DNA from: Dactylonectria macrodidyma
Lineage: Eukaryota; Ascomycota; Sordariomycetes; Hypocreales; Nectriaceae
Length of the DNA: 64,000 nucleotides
Direction of reading: 5' to 3'
Assembly: GCA_020744425.1 (NCBI GenBank)
Contig: JAGMUV010000006.1
Coordinates: 1,798,001 to 1,862,000, forward strand
Shown: positions 1-12,935 of the stretch, one piece after another
How the letters are laid out: the number at the start of each line of letters is the position of its first letter
Numbering within the stretch: position 1 is the first letter of the stretch
Program-made: the position numbers and the translations under genes
The notes under the pieces: generated by a model
Seen by the model: only the letters and a program-made list of their open reading frames with translations
The model's database searches: none
Told to the model about the DNA's origin: nothing

Positions 1-1478
1 TGTAGGTGTGTGGTTGTTTAAAGATGTAAAGGAGTAAATATGTTGGCCGAGTATGCGGTGTTCCCGAATGCCTCGAGTAATGAGAGTAAAAATGTTCAAG
101 ATCCGTTCCACGAAGCTGTGAGAAGGTCAAGCAAGAAGCATTGCAAGGTCGAGTATGAAGAGGGTCCCAGAGGTCTGAGAGATGTTGTCGGGAATGCTTT
201 TTATTTCATTCGGACAGACACCCTTTGAAGATATACGGCAGAGGTGGAATGAGCAATGCGGCAGGATGCTGGCGGGTCCTGAGACATACAAGGTGCTTGT
301 GAACCCCCCGACAGATCTCGAGTATGGTGGTGCTATTGGAAATGGACCGAAACAAATTGACCCCCAGGTCAAGAATGGAATGGGCCTATCGTGACGGGCT
401 CAGATCAGGCAGGGCGGGAGAGGCGCAATCTCCACTGTGGACTAATATGGCTCGCATAGAGGAAACTTGGGCGCTTTAGTAGGCTAGCAGGTATCAGGAG
501 CCTCTGGATGTTTCGCTTGCCCCTCGACACCATCCGATTGATCAAGACACGGCTAGTTTATACGATGTTTCGAGAGTCGTAAGTCGAGAGCCGATAGCGG
601 GGCCACAAAAACACACCGACGTTCGCCAGGTGCGGTCAGAAAAAGAACAAAGAGCTACAGCAGTACAGACTACTGGACCGGACTGCCTGTCTGGCGTAGG
701 ACACAGGCATTAGCAGCGCCCGTGTGGAGGAAGAATGGGACTGGGGTGTGGCATCCTCCAGCTGTGAGATCTCCATATCCAAGTGTATGCAGCACTATAT
801 AGACACACCTCGCGGCCACTTCTGCGACCTTGGTGTGTGGACTCGGGAGTCGATGATGAAGGGGGCGTGGTCAGAAGAAATGGCGAGCGAGGAGCACGCA
901 TGTGAATGGCGCACGCCAATGCAAGATGCTTGGCCGGGTGCCTGCAGGAACGAACTTGAGGGGTGGCCTGCCGAGCCTGCTCTGAGCAGCTATCCGCGGC
1001 TCACCTCACACCTAAGACACCTCGGCGACCTCACGGGCTCACGCCTCAATGACCTCACACCTCTAGCCAACGAGCTAGTATTCGCTTTCATCAATGGCCA
1101 AGGGTTCGCAATCACACCCTCGCTCCGCAACCTGCCAGGGACCAGGGGCCCCATGGAAAGCCGCGGGGGATGGGGCTTCGGGTGTGCGCGAGATCGCCTG
1201 GGCCCTGCTAGTGTTTTCGCCCCCAGCTGCAATGGGCCCAAGGAATGGGACGGGGCAAGGAATGGGATCAGTGACAAATTTCCGCCTGGAGGTCCGTTGT
1301 GAGTGAGACAAAGCTATCTAACCGATAGGATCTGAGAGAGAGCAGTGTGTAGGAACGAGCGTTGAGTTGGTGAGTACGTATGTGTGTGCTTCGTGGTTTG
1401 AGTTTGGGGTCTGGTGAGCCCTCGGACAATCATGATAAGCGACAATACCAGCGGGCGGCATAATGGCGCAATGACGTT

Positions 1479-1531
1479 GTTTGTGTGTGTGTCGAGGTTG
1501 TGTATGTGCCTGCATGTGTGTCTGTGTCTGC
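1479..1531. repeat. GT-rich low-complexity stretch
   Basis: Imperfect run of GT/TG dinucleotides with interruptions (blocks of GTGTGTGTGT and TGTGTCTGTGTCTG). Simple-sequence DNA; no function can be assigned. Confidence 0.6.
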
Positions 1532-4500
1532 GTAGAGTCTGTGATCTATTGTCAGCGCCATGTTGTCACTCCTCCTCCCCTCAACCAAAACTATCCTCCC
1601 CACAATGTCACTTCTCGCTGCCACTCCGAAGAAGGGCTGAAATGAGCTGTACTAGGTAGGTGAATTGGACCGGATGAGTTGAGCTAGGTCAGTTGGTGTG
1701 AAGGGCATCGCTCTCGCAGCAGGTGAAGATGTGGATCTGTGTGAATGAGCCTGCCAAAGGGCACGCAGCAGCAGTCTGGCCGTGTGAGGAGGGCAATGAC
1801 AAGGTGTTTTGGTCCTCGTGCAGGTCTCACACAACGCGAGAGCCAAGCGTGCTACCCGTTGTTTCTTGATCCGCCTTTCGAGCCGTCTCTCGAGCCGTCG
1901 TCTGCACGCGAAAGGGAATGGAACTGTGCAGCTCACCTGCGTCACTGGTGGTACATCATAGTTGGGGCGACACGCGTGCTTCAGAGAGAACTGGACCATT
2001 GTCTCGCAAAGATGGTGTTGTCGATAGGTAGTTGGTTGTAGCACTGTAGTCGTTTCCAAACGGCTGAACAACGTGAAAACGACGTGGTCACTGGACTCGC
2101 TGGTGCCTTCCCCAGATTTTACGGTTCAACGTGCAGGCGCGCCGTTTCGGACCCGGGCTCGGGTTGTCCGGTGCCAAACCAAATGTCTATTTCCTCACCC
2201 GTCGCGGTAGCACACAGGCTATCGCCTGCCCTTTCACCCAGCAAATGAGGGCTCTTGGAATGAGTTACAATAGAGAGCACAAAAGGTTTGCATACACATC
2301 ATAATGTGCAGTCATGGCACGACACTACCAACTCAAGCGCTATTAAGCGCTACGCTACCAAAGCCGCCACGAACCAACAGACAGACAGACCAACACTAGG
2401 AGAGAAAGGAGCGCGCATGATCGGGCCCGGATCGCCCAGGGGTGCGAGAGGCAGGTCCCGGCTCCAAGAACAATGCCTCATCCGTCCTATTGACGAGCGG
2501 CCTGGGAATTGCCACCCCAATTTAGACCGTTTGGAGCCTCACCAAGGTACGCACGGAATCAGCCTTTGGCTAGCCTCAACGCCTGGTGGACCTCCGATCG
2601 ACTCGATTACGCCTGCACAGCTTGCTCTGTCAACCGTGCGCGATGCCAACTCCTGGAGCTTGCATTTACTATACATACAAGACTCCGTACAATTACGTCG
2701 CACAAGACCTGTCATATTATGCAGGCATTACAACGCAAGCTTCTAACCTCTCGTGGCTAAAGGTGGGTTGTTAGCGTTGGTCCGTCGGGATGACAAGCCT
2801 GGAGCGCTGGGATGGGCTGGGATAATCGGAGATCTTACTGCGGCTGGTCTCTCTGCCTCAGCTGTGATAGTCCAGAGCCCGGACCGAGTCCAGTCTCTGC
2901 CTCAACAAAGGCGAGGCCGGGCCAACTCCACAGGCCAGGTCCAGGTAGGCGAGGCCGCCAAACGAGTAGGAGGCGGGGCCGGACGAGGCAGGAAAACTGT
3001 GAGCCTGGATTGAGCTCTGACGTGAAGCTGGCTTGGACTCTGGCACATCGGATCCTGACCCTGGTCGTTGATCTTGTGGCTTGCTGCATCGGCCGTGATC
3101 CATCGGGCGTGGGTCAGAGATCTCGACCAGCGCCTTGGAGAATCAAAGGGTATTGAGCCTCAGAGTCGTATTGCTACTAATCAGTACATATTGCATGGGG
3201 GCAGCTAGCTGAATGGAGGTGCAGTGTGCGCATGGAGCCAATGGCTACCATCCCTCTTCGTCCCGTCGTCCCTGGGCCCATCCCTGTTGTGAAGGGTAAC
3301 TCAATTACCTGGTAGCGCAGCTTGCCCTTTAACGCGCTCACGAAAAACCGCAAACTGAGGTTTAAATACTCCCTCTACCGGCTCTACGCGTGCGCCTCTA
3401 CTCAGAGAGGGCGACCAACGCGAGCCGTTATGTTCAAAGTGACGCGGCGGCAAATTAAACAAGGCTCTGAGTCGCTGAGTCGTGACACCGTGAGTCGTGA
3501 GACGGCGTCATCCCCGTGGAAGTTTGTGACACGGTGACAAAGAACGCCATGCCGGGCGATCTGGGGAGACTGTGGAACGGTATCCACAATGATACTCGTA
3601 CAGACGGACACCAGGGGGGGTAGAGTTAGTTGGTGTGTCTCCGTCCAGTTCTCCAGTTATCCAGGGTCTCCCTCTTTGTTGTCCACGGTTTACACACGCC
3701 CCTCGTCTCCCCCTCCTCTTTGGTTGAGACAGGCGATGGATCAAGACAATAACAAGATCTTGCTCACCAAGTAAATCCGCCTACGTAGATAGTATAGTAC
3801 GTTCGCGCTGCGCCGGCTTGGTTGAGGCAACGCCGCGGATGCCTGCCGGCCTTGGCTCTCTGCAGGTTACCATGCTATTCCGCAGTACCACGGAACCGAA
3901 CTTATTAGCATGTTCCTGCTAAGTCTAAGAGAGCATCATCATTTGTCATATTCGCGCAGAGGGCAGTGTGGTAAATGTGATTCCTCAAAGAACAAGTTCA
4001 GCCGAGCCCAGGAACTCCAGCTCCGCTGCGGGCATCTCGAAACCCACGTACCGTACTTTTGTATGTAGATCGCCATGTTGGAAAAATACGGTACCCTAAA
4101 CCGAGCTGCCCGGAACGCAATAGTCGTGTAATTTCTACGCACATACAAACCCCCCCTCCGATTGTCCTCTATCCGCCGCAACAAGCCCGAGATTCGCAGC
4201 GAGTCCGGTACGCTATCCATCGGGAGGCCTTTCTTGGCAGCCCGCAATTTTGCCCTCCCGTCAAATCCACTTCCCGTCAGCCGTTCAAGGCTTCGCATGC
4301 CTCTAAATCCGTAAGTGTCGGGCTCACCAAAGCCAATTCAGATATCATAACGCAAACTTGGTTTTTTAGTAAAAAAAATTTCGCGTCCTAGTTGAGTCAG
4401 GGCAAGAAATCCGTGGCTAGTTCGCGGATGCGGGACCAACTTCCGTCAGCTCCGTCGCAGGTCCGGAAGGCCTCCTCCGTCCGGTAGGAGAACCATCCGG

Positions 4501-5249
4501 CAAGCGCCCGAAGTTCGGCGGCAGTCAAGGGAGGGGTCAAGGGTCGCTTCCGAAATAACGCCTCTGTATAAGTGTCTCGCCTGCCACGGATCAGCAAACT
4601 ATGACCTGAATATCTTCACTCGCGTCGTGTTTCTTCGGCCCTCCCCATGTCGTGACTGATCTACTTTCTCTACCGAGTCTCACCCCGCGTCGCCCTCTCC
4701 GGCCTTTCTCCCTCCGTCGCCTCCTCCATCTCCAGAGCGATGAGTAGATGCGCAATCGGATTGCCAGAACTAGTCCGGGGGTATGAGGTCGCCGTCCCTC
4801 CCAAGTTGATCTGTCACTTCCACTAGTAGCCTCCCCCATCCCGAGTTGAGGACCTAATCAGACAAGGTGTGTCCAGCTGTGCGCGCCATCCATGCCTAGG
4901 TTTGCTTCTTTCCGCCCACCAGCCGGCCACGCTAACGCTCTCAGGGTTTCAGACGTCGCGGATCCGTCCCGCTGAATGGACTACTCTCAGTCCTCAGCTC
5001 TCACCCACAGCCTGGCGAGAGGAACAGACTTTGCACTTTCTCTTGTCTCTGTTGTGTAAACTCTCTTATTCAGGGTACCGCGATAATGGCCTGATTTAAT
5101 TTCTTTCCAAGTCCCCTTCGGCCTCTTCGGAACACGCGGTCTCTTTTATGCTCGGAAGACAACATCCCTAGCTAATCCCTCCAGACCGGAAGAGTTCTCA
5201 ATCAATGACTATTGCTTTTGGATCCCTTCAGTTCGCTCGTTGTGGTCGA

Positions 5250-5373
5250 CTCCTTCTCCCTCTCCCTTTCCCTCTCACGTGCTCCCTCCGGCAGCCTTTT
5301 TCCTCTCCCTGTCCCTCTCTCTTTTTCTTTCTTCTCTCATTCTCTCATTCTCTCATTCTCTCTCTCTCTCTCT
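5250..5373 (+). promoter_or_regulatory. pyrimidine (CT) tract
   Basis: About 120 nt almost entirely C and T, ending in TCTCATTC repeats and a (TC)n run. Such CT blocks are common just upstream of transcription starts in filamentous fungi. It lies 37 nt before an ATG in good context (5410), which suggests a promoter that once served, or still serves, the frame that follows. Confidence 0.5.
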
Positions 5374-5409
5374 GCTCGTACTTCCAGATTCATCCTTCTA
5401 CATGACACC

Positions 5410-5625
5410 ATGGATGACACTGTACCTGATCCGTCTCAAAAACCTACCGAACCACCGTAGCGTTCTCCTCAGGTGGAAGACAGATACGCATCTCACCAGT
5501 CTAGTTCGCGTTCTGCAGGATCGCCCCTCCGTTCGTCCCCACTGCGACGTGGCCAGATCCCTTCCGCCCGCTCATGGATGCGACTATCGCCGTTCGGCTT
5601 GCAGCGCCCACATATCGAGATATGA
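5410..5625 (+). pseudogene. broken reading frame after a CT tract
   Basis: An ATG in strong context (CACCATGG) opens a 16-codon frame starting MDDTVPDPSQ that ends at TAG (5458-5460). The same frame continues without further stop to TGA at 5623-5625, reading RSPQVEDRYASHQ and then a Ser/Arg/Pro-rich stretch. Beyond 5600 another frame again looks protein-like (AAGNAAPPQQAQPILAEE) to about 5740. This fits the 5' end of a gene broken by an in-frame stop (CAG to TAG is the kind of C-to-T change RIP makes) and a shift. Alternatives are a short upstream ORF of an unrecognised transcript, or chance. The family is unknown. Confidence 0.3.
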
Positions 5626-5740
5626 CGGATTGCTCCCCTACCCCCTAAGCCCTCTCCACGAGTGCCGCCGGCAATGCCGCTCCTCCCCAGCAAGCCCAGC
5701 CTATCTTGGCAGAAGAGTGCGGATTTGGAACTGACGTGCT

Positions 5741-7059
5741 AGACTCGGGGCTAAAGTGCCACGGCACTACCCGTACCGACTACAATCGACTAGTTGCTAG
5801 TTACCTCTGGTATGCGCTTGTTGTGTTCCGATCCACTTAGCGTGGTCCAACAGCCGAGCCCCTGGTCTGTCATACCGGCTATTCCAACCTGTGTACCATC
5901 TCCGTGCTTCATACGGAGGAGTACTTTGTCCGTACTACACGTAATAAAATGGTTTTTCCCACCACTTTGGTGCGAGGGCATCGAGTGCTAAAACAGCTAA
6001 TGGATGACAGTTACTCTAATTGGAAGGGATATATTTGAAATTCCCCAACCTCGCACTGTACAAGACTTCCATGGTATTTGGTGGCCACCAGCAACACTTC
6101 TCACAATCAAATAGAACTAGGACTTCATCAGTCCCCCGATTCCATATGCCACTATCTATGCACCATTGTGAACACGGAATGCTTGAAATGGATGGTGCGG
6201 GGAATATCATCTCTCACTCTTGCCACCCGCGCCTGCGAGCAATGAGTCGCTACTATACAATCTAAGCCAAGAGTTTGAAGGAATCCATTCCAATGACACG
6301 CATTGTGTGACCTGCCACCTCTCCCAGCGCAATCGCGTCACTTGAGATTCTGCAATCTATGTAGTCCGTCGGAGTAGTAAGTGTTGGGAAGCAAAGATGA
6401 TGCGTTCGGTTCGCTGTAGGGTAGCTAAATGGGTTGTGCCACAAGACAAATTGTATTCTAATCATTGCCACGTATGAATTGCCTACGCAAAGACGATCCT
6501 TGCATAATCACGTCGTTTGTGTGCATCCTCCGTGATTTGACACGCTTTGATCAACCTAAATCCCAGGTGCTGCTGCCGAAGTGTAGGCGATGCTATTCGG
6601 TCAAAGTTTATCGTCGGCTGTCCTGCCGTGACTGAGAGGACAGTATTCGTCGACAAAAGAAATTTCGGGACACTTTATTCGCGGAGTTTTCGCCGGCCTC
6701 AGCCATTAAACGAACTTATTAACTGAGGAAAGACACAATGAATGGGCATAGGAGCACACAATGTCAGTGGCAGATGTTGCCTGCACACCCCTCTCCAGGA
6801 GGTGACAAACCGCTCAGCTCTCCAAGGGTGCCAAGTTGAGAACTCTCAGGCATCAGCTAGTCATGCATCACAGACGGTGTAATCCGTCGCAGTGAATGTT
6901 CCTCGCCATGGTTGGCATGGCTCGGTGTATCACGGCGAAGTGCATGAAACCGAACATTTAAATCGAACCACTTTGATCGCGGGGATTGCTGCTTCTTATA
7001 CCCATTTGTTATCGATGATACCAACACTGTTACTTCGTTTCGAAAATCCTACCAAAATC
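5741..7059. other. intergenic, nothing recognised
   Basis: Short open frames only, on both strands and without motifs. No repeat or RNA gene was seen. Confidence 0.5.
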
Positions 7060-7293
7060 ATGTGCACACACTACAAAATCTCCTTCTCCTGTGGAAGAAG
7101 CGACCACGTGGAGTTCAACACTGTTTGCGATCGAGGCAAGGATTGTCCGGTCAAGAGCGGGGATGTTGAGGCAGCTTCGGGCGACAAAATGCTAGTATGC
7201 TATGACACAAATCATAGGACCTTTCAAAAAGTCACCCGAACGACTGATCAGCCCTCAGGAAGAGTCGTTCTTCTTGGCCCTGATCCTTGCTGA
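7060..7293 (+). CDS. possible small Cys/His-rich protein
   Basis: A 77-codon frame starting at ATG 7060 (the frame is open further upstream from 6892). The N-terminus MCTHYKISFSCGRSDH and a second block with VCDRGKDCPVKSG give several Cys and His spaced like a small metal-binding fold. Short fungal proteins that begin with Met-Cys and carry an SCG-x3-H block are common among uncharacterised Ascomycota proteins. No signal peptide and no intron is evident. It stands alone between long non-coding stretches. The model could be spurious or could extend through unseen introns. Function unknown. Confidence 0.35.
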   Translation: MCTHYKISFSCGRSDHVEFNTVCDRGKDCPVKSGDVEAASGDKMLVCYDTNHRTFQKVTRTTDQPSGRVVLLGPDPC

Positions 7294-8141
7294 CCGGTAA
7301 AGGAACACAGGGGACTGCCGGGACTTTGGGTGCAAGCTCTTGGAAAAGGTGTGCCCCCCTTTCTCATTGTGACTTGTCGCCAGCATGCACCACGCTCAAA
7401 ATTTCACATGCATATCATACAAGGGTCAAATTGGTAAGATTGTGGGTGTCGACTCGCATGTGAGGACTGTCATCATTTGGGGAGAATCCATGCATATTTG
7501 AATAGGGCGTGTACATCTCAACTCTGCTTTAGCCTCCATAGGCATGTCATATCACCCTGCATGCGATGGTATTGGCTATTCAGCTAATGAATGAGTACGT
7601 TGATGTCTAAATATTTGCTCGGGATGGAGTTTTGTCATGATTGCTCGTTAAATCTCGTATTATCATCGGAACTCGTAGGGGACCCAGGCTATCGTCCTTG
7701 TCCATGTGGCATGGCCGCCAACTATCTGCTCTGCATTGCGCGCAACCCTAATAGACATGAGAATAGATGCAGCTCACTAGACCCCATCATATTGCATGTC
7801 AATGTCGCCTGGGGTCGCAAATAACGTACAGGGTACGCCTCGTGCTTCAATACGATCCATTAACTACGTGGTCGATGTCGAGTCCATGGGTTCCCGGGGA
7901 TGAGATAGGAGTGATAAGGGTCCGGGATATCAGATAGGGCGAGCGTGCGTGATGGTGTGTATGGTGTAAAGTGATAGGCTGTCAATGCGATAAAAGCTCA
8001 AATTGTTGCCGCCAATCTGCCTGCAACTGCTTGAAACGGCAGCTGTCGTCGGTGGTCAGGCACGAGAAGACTGCAACGTTCTTGGAGTGGTTTTCGAGAC
8101 AACTAGCTTGGTTGCTCATAAATTTACTCATAGGTCTATCA
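7294..8141. other. intergenic, 3' side of eIF2B-gamma
   Basis: No supportable gene. It includes the 3' flank of the minus-strand eIF2B-gamma gene. Confidence 0.5.
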
Positions 8142-10059
8142 TTAATCCATGACCGCCACTTCGGTGTCGATTTCGTTGTCCAGGTCCTGGAGCACCTCAT
8201 CCATCTCCGCCTCGGTAGCCTCCAAGCCTTCAGAGCTCATGAGTTTGTTGTCCTTATCCTCAGCTGCAGCAATCATGATTAGCAAATGACTGTTCAAATA
8301 TTGGGTGACGATACGTACTGTGTGCTTCGACGAGGAGGTTCTCTTGGACTTCACAGTCCGTCAAAACGGAGTTATCACCGATAACGCATCGCTTTCCCAG
8401 AATGCATCGGGTCAGCTTACAGCCCTTGCCAATAGTAACACCTTCCATCAAGAGGCACTGGGATAACTTGGCGCCCTCGTTGATCTGGGAGTTGGCCCCA
8501 ACAACACACTCCTTGATAGATGTCTTCTCCTCCACGGTGACATTCTCAGCAATAAGACTGTCTTGCTTCGTGATGGTAGTCCGAGGTTTTACGCCCTCTG
8601 GATAAGCAACCTTTCGAGCATGAGCGAACGGCGATGCTCCCTCACTACCAGTCTCTTCAAGAGACGGCAACTTAGCAAGCTGCAATGAGATAGCAAGTAA
8701 CAGCTGCGCCGTATCCACACGGCGAATGAGTGGTCCTGTAGCTTCGCCTGAGTGAATGTAGGCAATGATCGGCGGTACTTCAAACTGTGGTGAATTTGTA
8801 GGCGACGATTTGTTCTCTTCTGAACCGTCTGACTCTGTATTCTCGTTCGCGTCGGCGGTGGACAAGCCCTTGACTGGGGGCTGAGTGCTGGGCTCCCCAG
8901 GCGATGAAGTGCCGTCGAGTGAATTTTCCGTCTTACCTTCTACGCGGCCATGTCCACAGACCGTTCGCATGTGGAGTTTCTCGGCCAGACCAGATTGCCA
9001 ACCAGCCTTTGCCCACCACCCGACCACGTCTTCGCCAATGCTTTCGAGGCGCTCATTCTCCTTAACAAAATCTAAGACCCATCTTGGAAAAATGTAGATG
9101 TGTGCGTCTCGGTGATTGGTAAACATTTTGATACGAGAGTGTGCTCTTAGGAGTCCGTGCCGAAGAGGGAGGCCTTTTCGTTCTTCCATGAGGTCGTTTA
9201 GGGAGTCGGTGGGCATTGAGTAGACTACCTTAGACAGGTTCTGGAAGAGGGAACCTTTGGGGGGAGTGATGGGAGATGACGGTAAGGGCGTTGTTGCAAT
9301 AAAGTCGGTGTTCTCCTTCTTCACAGGTGTAGTCGCTTTGGAGTTGTACCACACTCCGAGTGCTCCGCTGTGCAGGGATCGATACCCGTTGGATAGCCTA
9401 GCAGTACCCAGCAAGTCGGTGAGACTGGCAGATTTGACCATCCAGGATTGCAGGAGCTTCTCTCCACCGAGTTCGCAGACGAGATCACATGGGAGGACGA
9501 TGAAATCGCCCTCAACGAGCTCCCTAACCTCTGGCAGCCGCAAGATATCAGCAGTGCCTGTGTTCTGGTCAAGGTCCGCAGGCGCGAGGATATCGGGCCG
9601 CGGTAAAGGCAACCCAGTCAAGAAAGGGTTGGTGTTTAGCGCGGTTGTGATAGCTTCTGAAGCTGTCGGAGGACAGATTAGGGTGATACCTGTTCAGGGT
9701 CAGCTCATGACGTCCAGGTCGCTGAGCCTACAATGCGCCCCATAGGGTTGAATTTAAGTATTTATATCCATCGACAAAGGATCGAAATTGTGAAGATAGT
9801 AATGCGGCTCGGAGACTATAAACCAAGGCCGGGCGGATACTCCCACCAAATGGTCTAGGGTACTAGGAAGTGACTCACTCGTAACTCCCATTCGGTAACA
9901 GAAGTCGATAGGATACCACACCATAGGCCGATTGGCAATGGGGAGGAGCGCCTTAGGGTTCTCATCTGGGTTGGAAGTGAAGGTTGGGAAAGATGAGCCT
10001 GGCCCACAGAGAATGAGGGCTTGAAGCCCGGCTGAGGGCATCGACACGGCGTGGGGCAT
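8142..10059 (-). CDS. GCD1: translation initiation factor eIF2B subunit gamma
   Basis: Gamma subunit of the eIF2B guanine-nucleotide exchange factor, which recharges eIF2 with GTP in the cytosol. Three exons on the minus strand: 10059-9879, 9689-8319 and 8263-8142, giving 557 aa. Both introns have good signals (donors GTGAGT and GTACGT; acceptors CAG) and close in phase. The N-terminus (ALILCGPG, then NPKALLPIANRPM) is the nucleotidyltransferase-like domain of eIF2B gamma/epsilon. The C-terminal third has the hexapeptide repeats of a left-handed beta-helix (ECVVGANSQINEGAKLSQCLL, then ILGKRCVIGDNSVL). The tail is acidic. It faces the PEX22-like gene across a shared promoter. The family assignment is firm; the acidic last exon is the least certain part. 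Confidence 0.93.
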
Positions 10060-10711
10060 GGCGATGAGTGAAACCGCGGTTGTAGATAGCGTAGAGAAAC
10101 CTTCTCGGGTTAGGTGCCCCTAGAAGTTCTCTAGAATATACGAAGCGAGCGTTGCGGTGAGCACAACGAACAGGTTTTGTTGTAGGGCTTGCGAGCGCTC
10201 TTGAGTCGTTTTCATAAGACTTTGATGTGAAGAGTCACCACAAAACGTCTGCTAAGACATGGGAAGAGAAAGATGTCCCCACATGTGGCTGATGTGATGT
10301 CACCAGCCACAGCACGGTCCATTCCCATTCGCTATTCACGTGCGACAGGCGGACATCCACCTCGGCACGGATCTTCTATACTCCACCCCGCCCTTGGCGG
10401 CCAGCCCCTGAGCTGACATCGGACCTCGGGTGCTGACTGGGGTTGCTGGGGGGGGATACCTCAGCTCCACCTCGTTGTTGATGTTGGTGATACCAGCCAC
10501 CGCGACTCGACGACAAGCCGAATCGCCGAATCCAGCCACGGGAGTTTCTTCACAACACACTGACGCAGCCTGTTTCGCTTATACAGGCGCAATTCAAGAC
10601 GCAAACGACGCTCGCCACTTCGACGACTTGACGAGGCTATTTCCGGCCACCGCCGCCCGCTGCCGCCGGCGCCTATATCGCCACAGAGCAATGCGACAGC
10701 GCGTTGCGTAA
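10060..10711. promoter_or_regulatory. divergent promoter of eIF2B-gamma and PEX22-like gene
   Basis: 652 bp between two start codons pointing away from each other, so both promoters must lie here. I could not pick out a clear TATA box. Confidence 0.6.
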
Positions 10712-12035
10712 ATGTCGCCCGATCACGGATCGTCGCGTTCGCGACGAGGAGTCTGGAGTCACTGGGTGCCGCTTGCCGTTACTCTCACGGTTGCGACCGT
10801 GGGCGTTGCGGCTTGGGTATGGAGCCAGCGAAAGGATGAAGATGAAGAAGCCGAACATTTGTCAGGACTGGACTATGCCAACGCGGACTACGTCGGGGAT
10901 CATCAAGTTCAACACTCGAGAGACATCGGCGCCCCCGAGAAGCCGCCGCGACCAGATGAACAAACCCAAGGAATAGCGCCAGGAGAGGAGGAGGTTGCCG
11001 GAACTGGATGGGGCATTCGAGGCGCACTGCGAAGAACCCCCAGCCCACAGCAGTTCTTCGACTCGACTGGTAAGACGGTTGCTGCTGGTGTTGCGGCAGC
11101 TAGCGCAGCTATGGGCAAAGCCTTGGCTTCAATTCGCGAAGAGGATAAGAGCCCTTATAGTGGCGAGAGCAACCCTTGGTCTGAGGAGGCGGATGCGAAA
11201 CAGGTGCAGGAGCGTGAGGTGCAGACGCCCGCATCCCCATCTGCCATTATTGGTGGAAAGAAGCGCAAGACTGTCGCCATTGTTGTGTCTGCCGACTCCC
11301 AATCTTCCTTTGAAGCTGACGATGGATTTCACGAGCACGCGGTAAGCTCAACTGATCTGCCACTTGCGGTTCATACTAATGCGATCATGTAGTCTATCCT
11401 GTCGCACATTCCCCGTCACAATGACTTCACGCAGATCAAGTTGTTTGTTTTGATTTATGCTCCAGGTTTGAAGGATACGACAACGGATACTGCTACGAGT
11501 AACCTTCCGCCTCCTTCGCTGAGCTCTTCATTTTCTAACATTGGCCACGATCAAGTCACCCCCGGCGAGGAGTCCAAGAACCCACTGTAAGCGCATCTGA
11601 CCTTGTAAACTAAGATATTTGCTTACATGCTTTAGCACTTCGTCGAGCCCTGCGTTCAACTCCGTCTACTCTGAAGCCTTGGGACTTGTGGAGAAGGAGA
11701 CCATGGTTCTTCCTTTCACTACTCTCAACGGCCATGTTCACATCCTTCGCCATCTCCAGCCTGAGGTAATCTACCTCCAAGAATCACTCTCTGGCGATGA
11801 GGGCAGTGTCATCACCAGCCTTCAGACCTGGCTTCGCCATGACGTCATCCTTGTTGTTGGAGCTGACGGCGGCTCTGGAGGTCTCGCGGATAGCGAGTCA
11901 GAAGCTGAGAGGGCAACTAAGTCTATTTTGTGGTGGCAGCGAACAGAAAGAGTTGGCAGAGGCCGAGGAATTGTCGTTGTGGATGGAATGCGCGTGAATG
12001 ACGATTGGACGCGACGTGTTCAGGGCCAGGAGTGA
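10712..12035 (+). CDS. PEX22: peroxin-22-like protein
   Basis: Likely the peroxisomal membrane anchor of the ubiquitin-conjugating enzyme Pex4, needed to recycle the import receptor Pex5. Three exons: 10712-11341, 11393-11586 and 11636-12035, 407 aa; donors GTAAGC twice, acceptors TAG. One N-terminal membrane segment (about residues 17-38, WVPLAVTLTVATVGVAAWVW) is followed by a charged linker, then a soluble domain beginning KRKTVAIVVSAD and containing IKLFVLIYAPGL and TWLRHDVILVVGAD, which fits the Rossmann-like Pex22 fold. Fungal Pex22 sequences diverge strongly, so the name rests on architecture and on these hydrophobic strand motifs. It is longer than yeast Pex22 because of the linkers. 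Confidence 0.75.
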
Positions 12036-12935
12036 ATGCTGATGCGGCTTTGACGAATCTGGCGGAAGATACCATGAAGCTTGATATTTCGTATATGAGT
12101 AGTACAGTTGGAAATACGGGATGGGTGCCAGAGTTTTTCCTTTGCTCAATTGCTCAAAGTATCGTGTTCGTTGGTGCGGACGCCTTGCTGCTAGTGTAGA
12201 TGAGGGCGCTACTGTTAAACTACAACACAGTTCGGCCCTTGAATGGATCATTATAGTGGCGATTTCCGTTTTCATCTTCATTGCGCATATGAATTTGAGA
12301 CTGTTTGTCCATCAAAGCTGGCATATGTCATTCGCGACGTCTCTGTCGAGGCATGGATTACCTTGGGTAAGACGTGGTTGAAGCGGCGGTGATATGTTCA
12401 CACATTGGCTGTACTAATCATCGATCGGAGTTCTGAAAACTCGAAAACACGAACTTCTCGTTTCCGACTTATCCTTGGGGCTTTCTCTGATTCCATATGG
12501 CATATTCCGTCGCGTAGGAGCCGTGCTTCGATGCGTTGGAACCTTGATGCGCTCACGTGACCCTGACCAAGCGTCAGCCAGCACTCAGGCCAGGAGCCGC
12601 ACTCGTGATGCGGCGACAACCTACAGCAGCATCTACCGACGTCCAACTCCCCGCCTATCGCGCGATCTTCACATCACGCAGGGTTTTTCCTTTCGCTTCA
12701 TTTCGATATCGTCCATTTATTATTTTATCACACTCGCACTCGCGCAGCGCTGCACCACCCGCGACCCCCGACCGCGACCCGACGCCCCTCGGCCACCTCC
12801 GCATTATCTATCCGAGTGACTTGCAACTGAACCCAACTCACTTTCATCTGAGCCGACCTCGACCCCCCCGCGTCGCGTCATTGCGAATTCGATATCGATG
12901 TGTGTGCCCTAACGTGGCGGTTCGAATGATATCGA
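12036..12935. other. PEX22-SPT20 intergenic region
   Basis: 3' flank of the PEX22-like gene and promoter/leader of SPT20. A pyrimidine-rich stretch lies at about 12690-12860. No gene seen. Confidence 0.5.

Larger units (their letters stand above)
1..5409. other. gene-poor left region
   Basis: I see no supportable gene here. Open frames reach 192 codons (724-1302), but that one starts at GTG, competes with antisense frames of similar quality and has no recognisable motif, so I treat it as chance. Content includes a GT-rich stretch near 1480-1530 and a pyrimidine-rich tract at 5250-5373. Base composition resembles the other intergenic DNA of the window, and there is no AT-rich, RIP-like stretch. 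The block may be the regulatory region of a gene beyond the left edge. Confidence 0.5.

Noticed and set aside
724..1302. 192-codon frame starting with GTG
   Set aside because: No ATG start, no motif, competing antisense frames; composition typical of chance frames in GC-balanced DNA.
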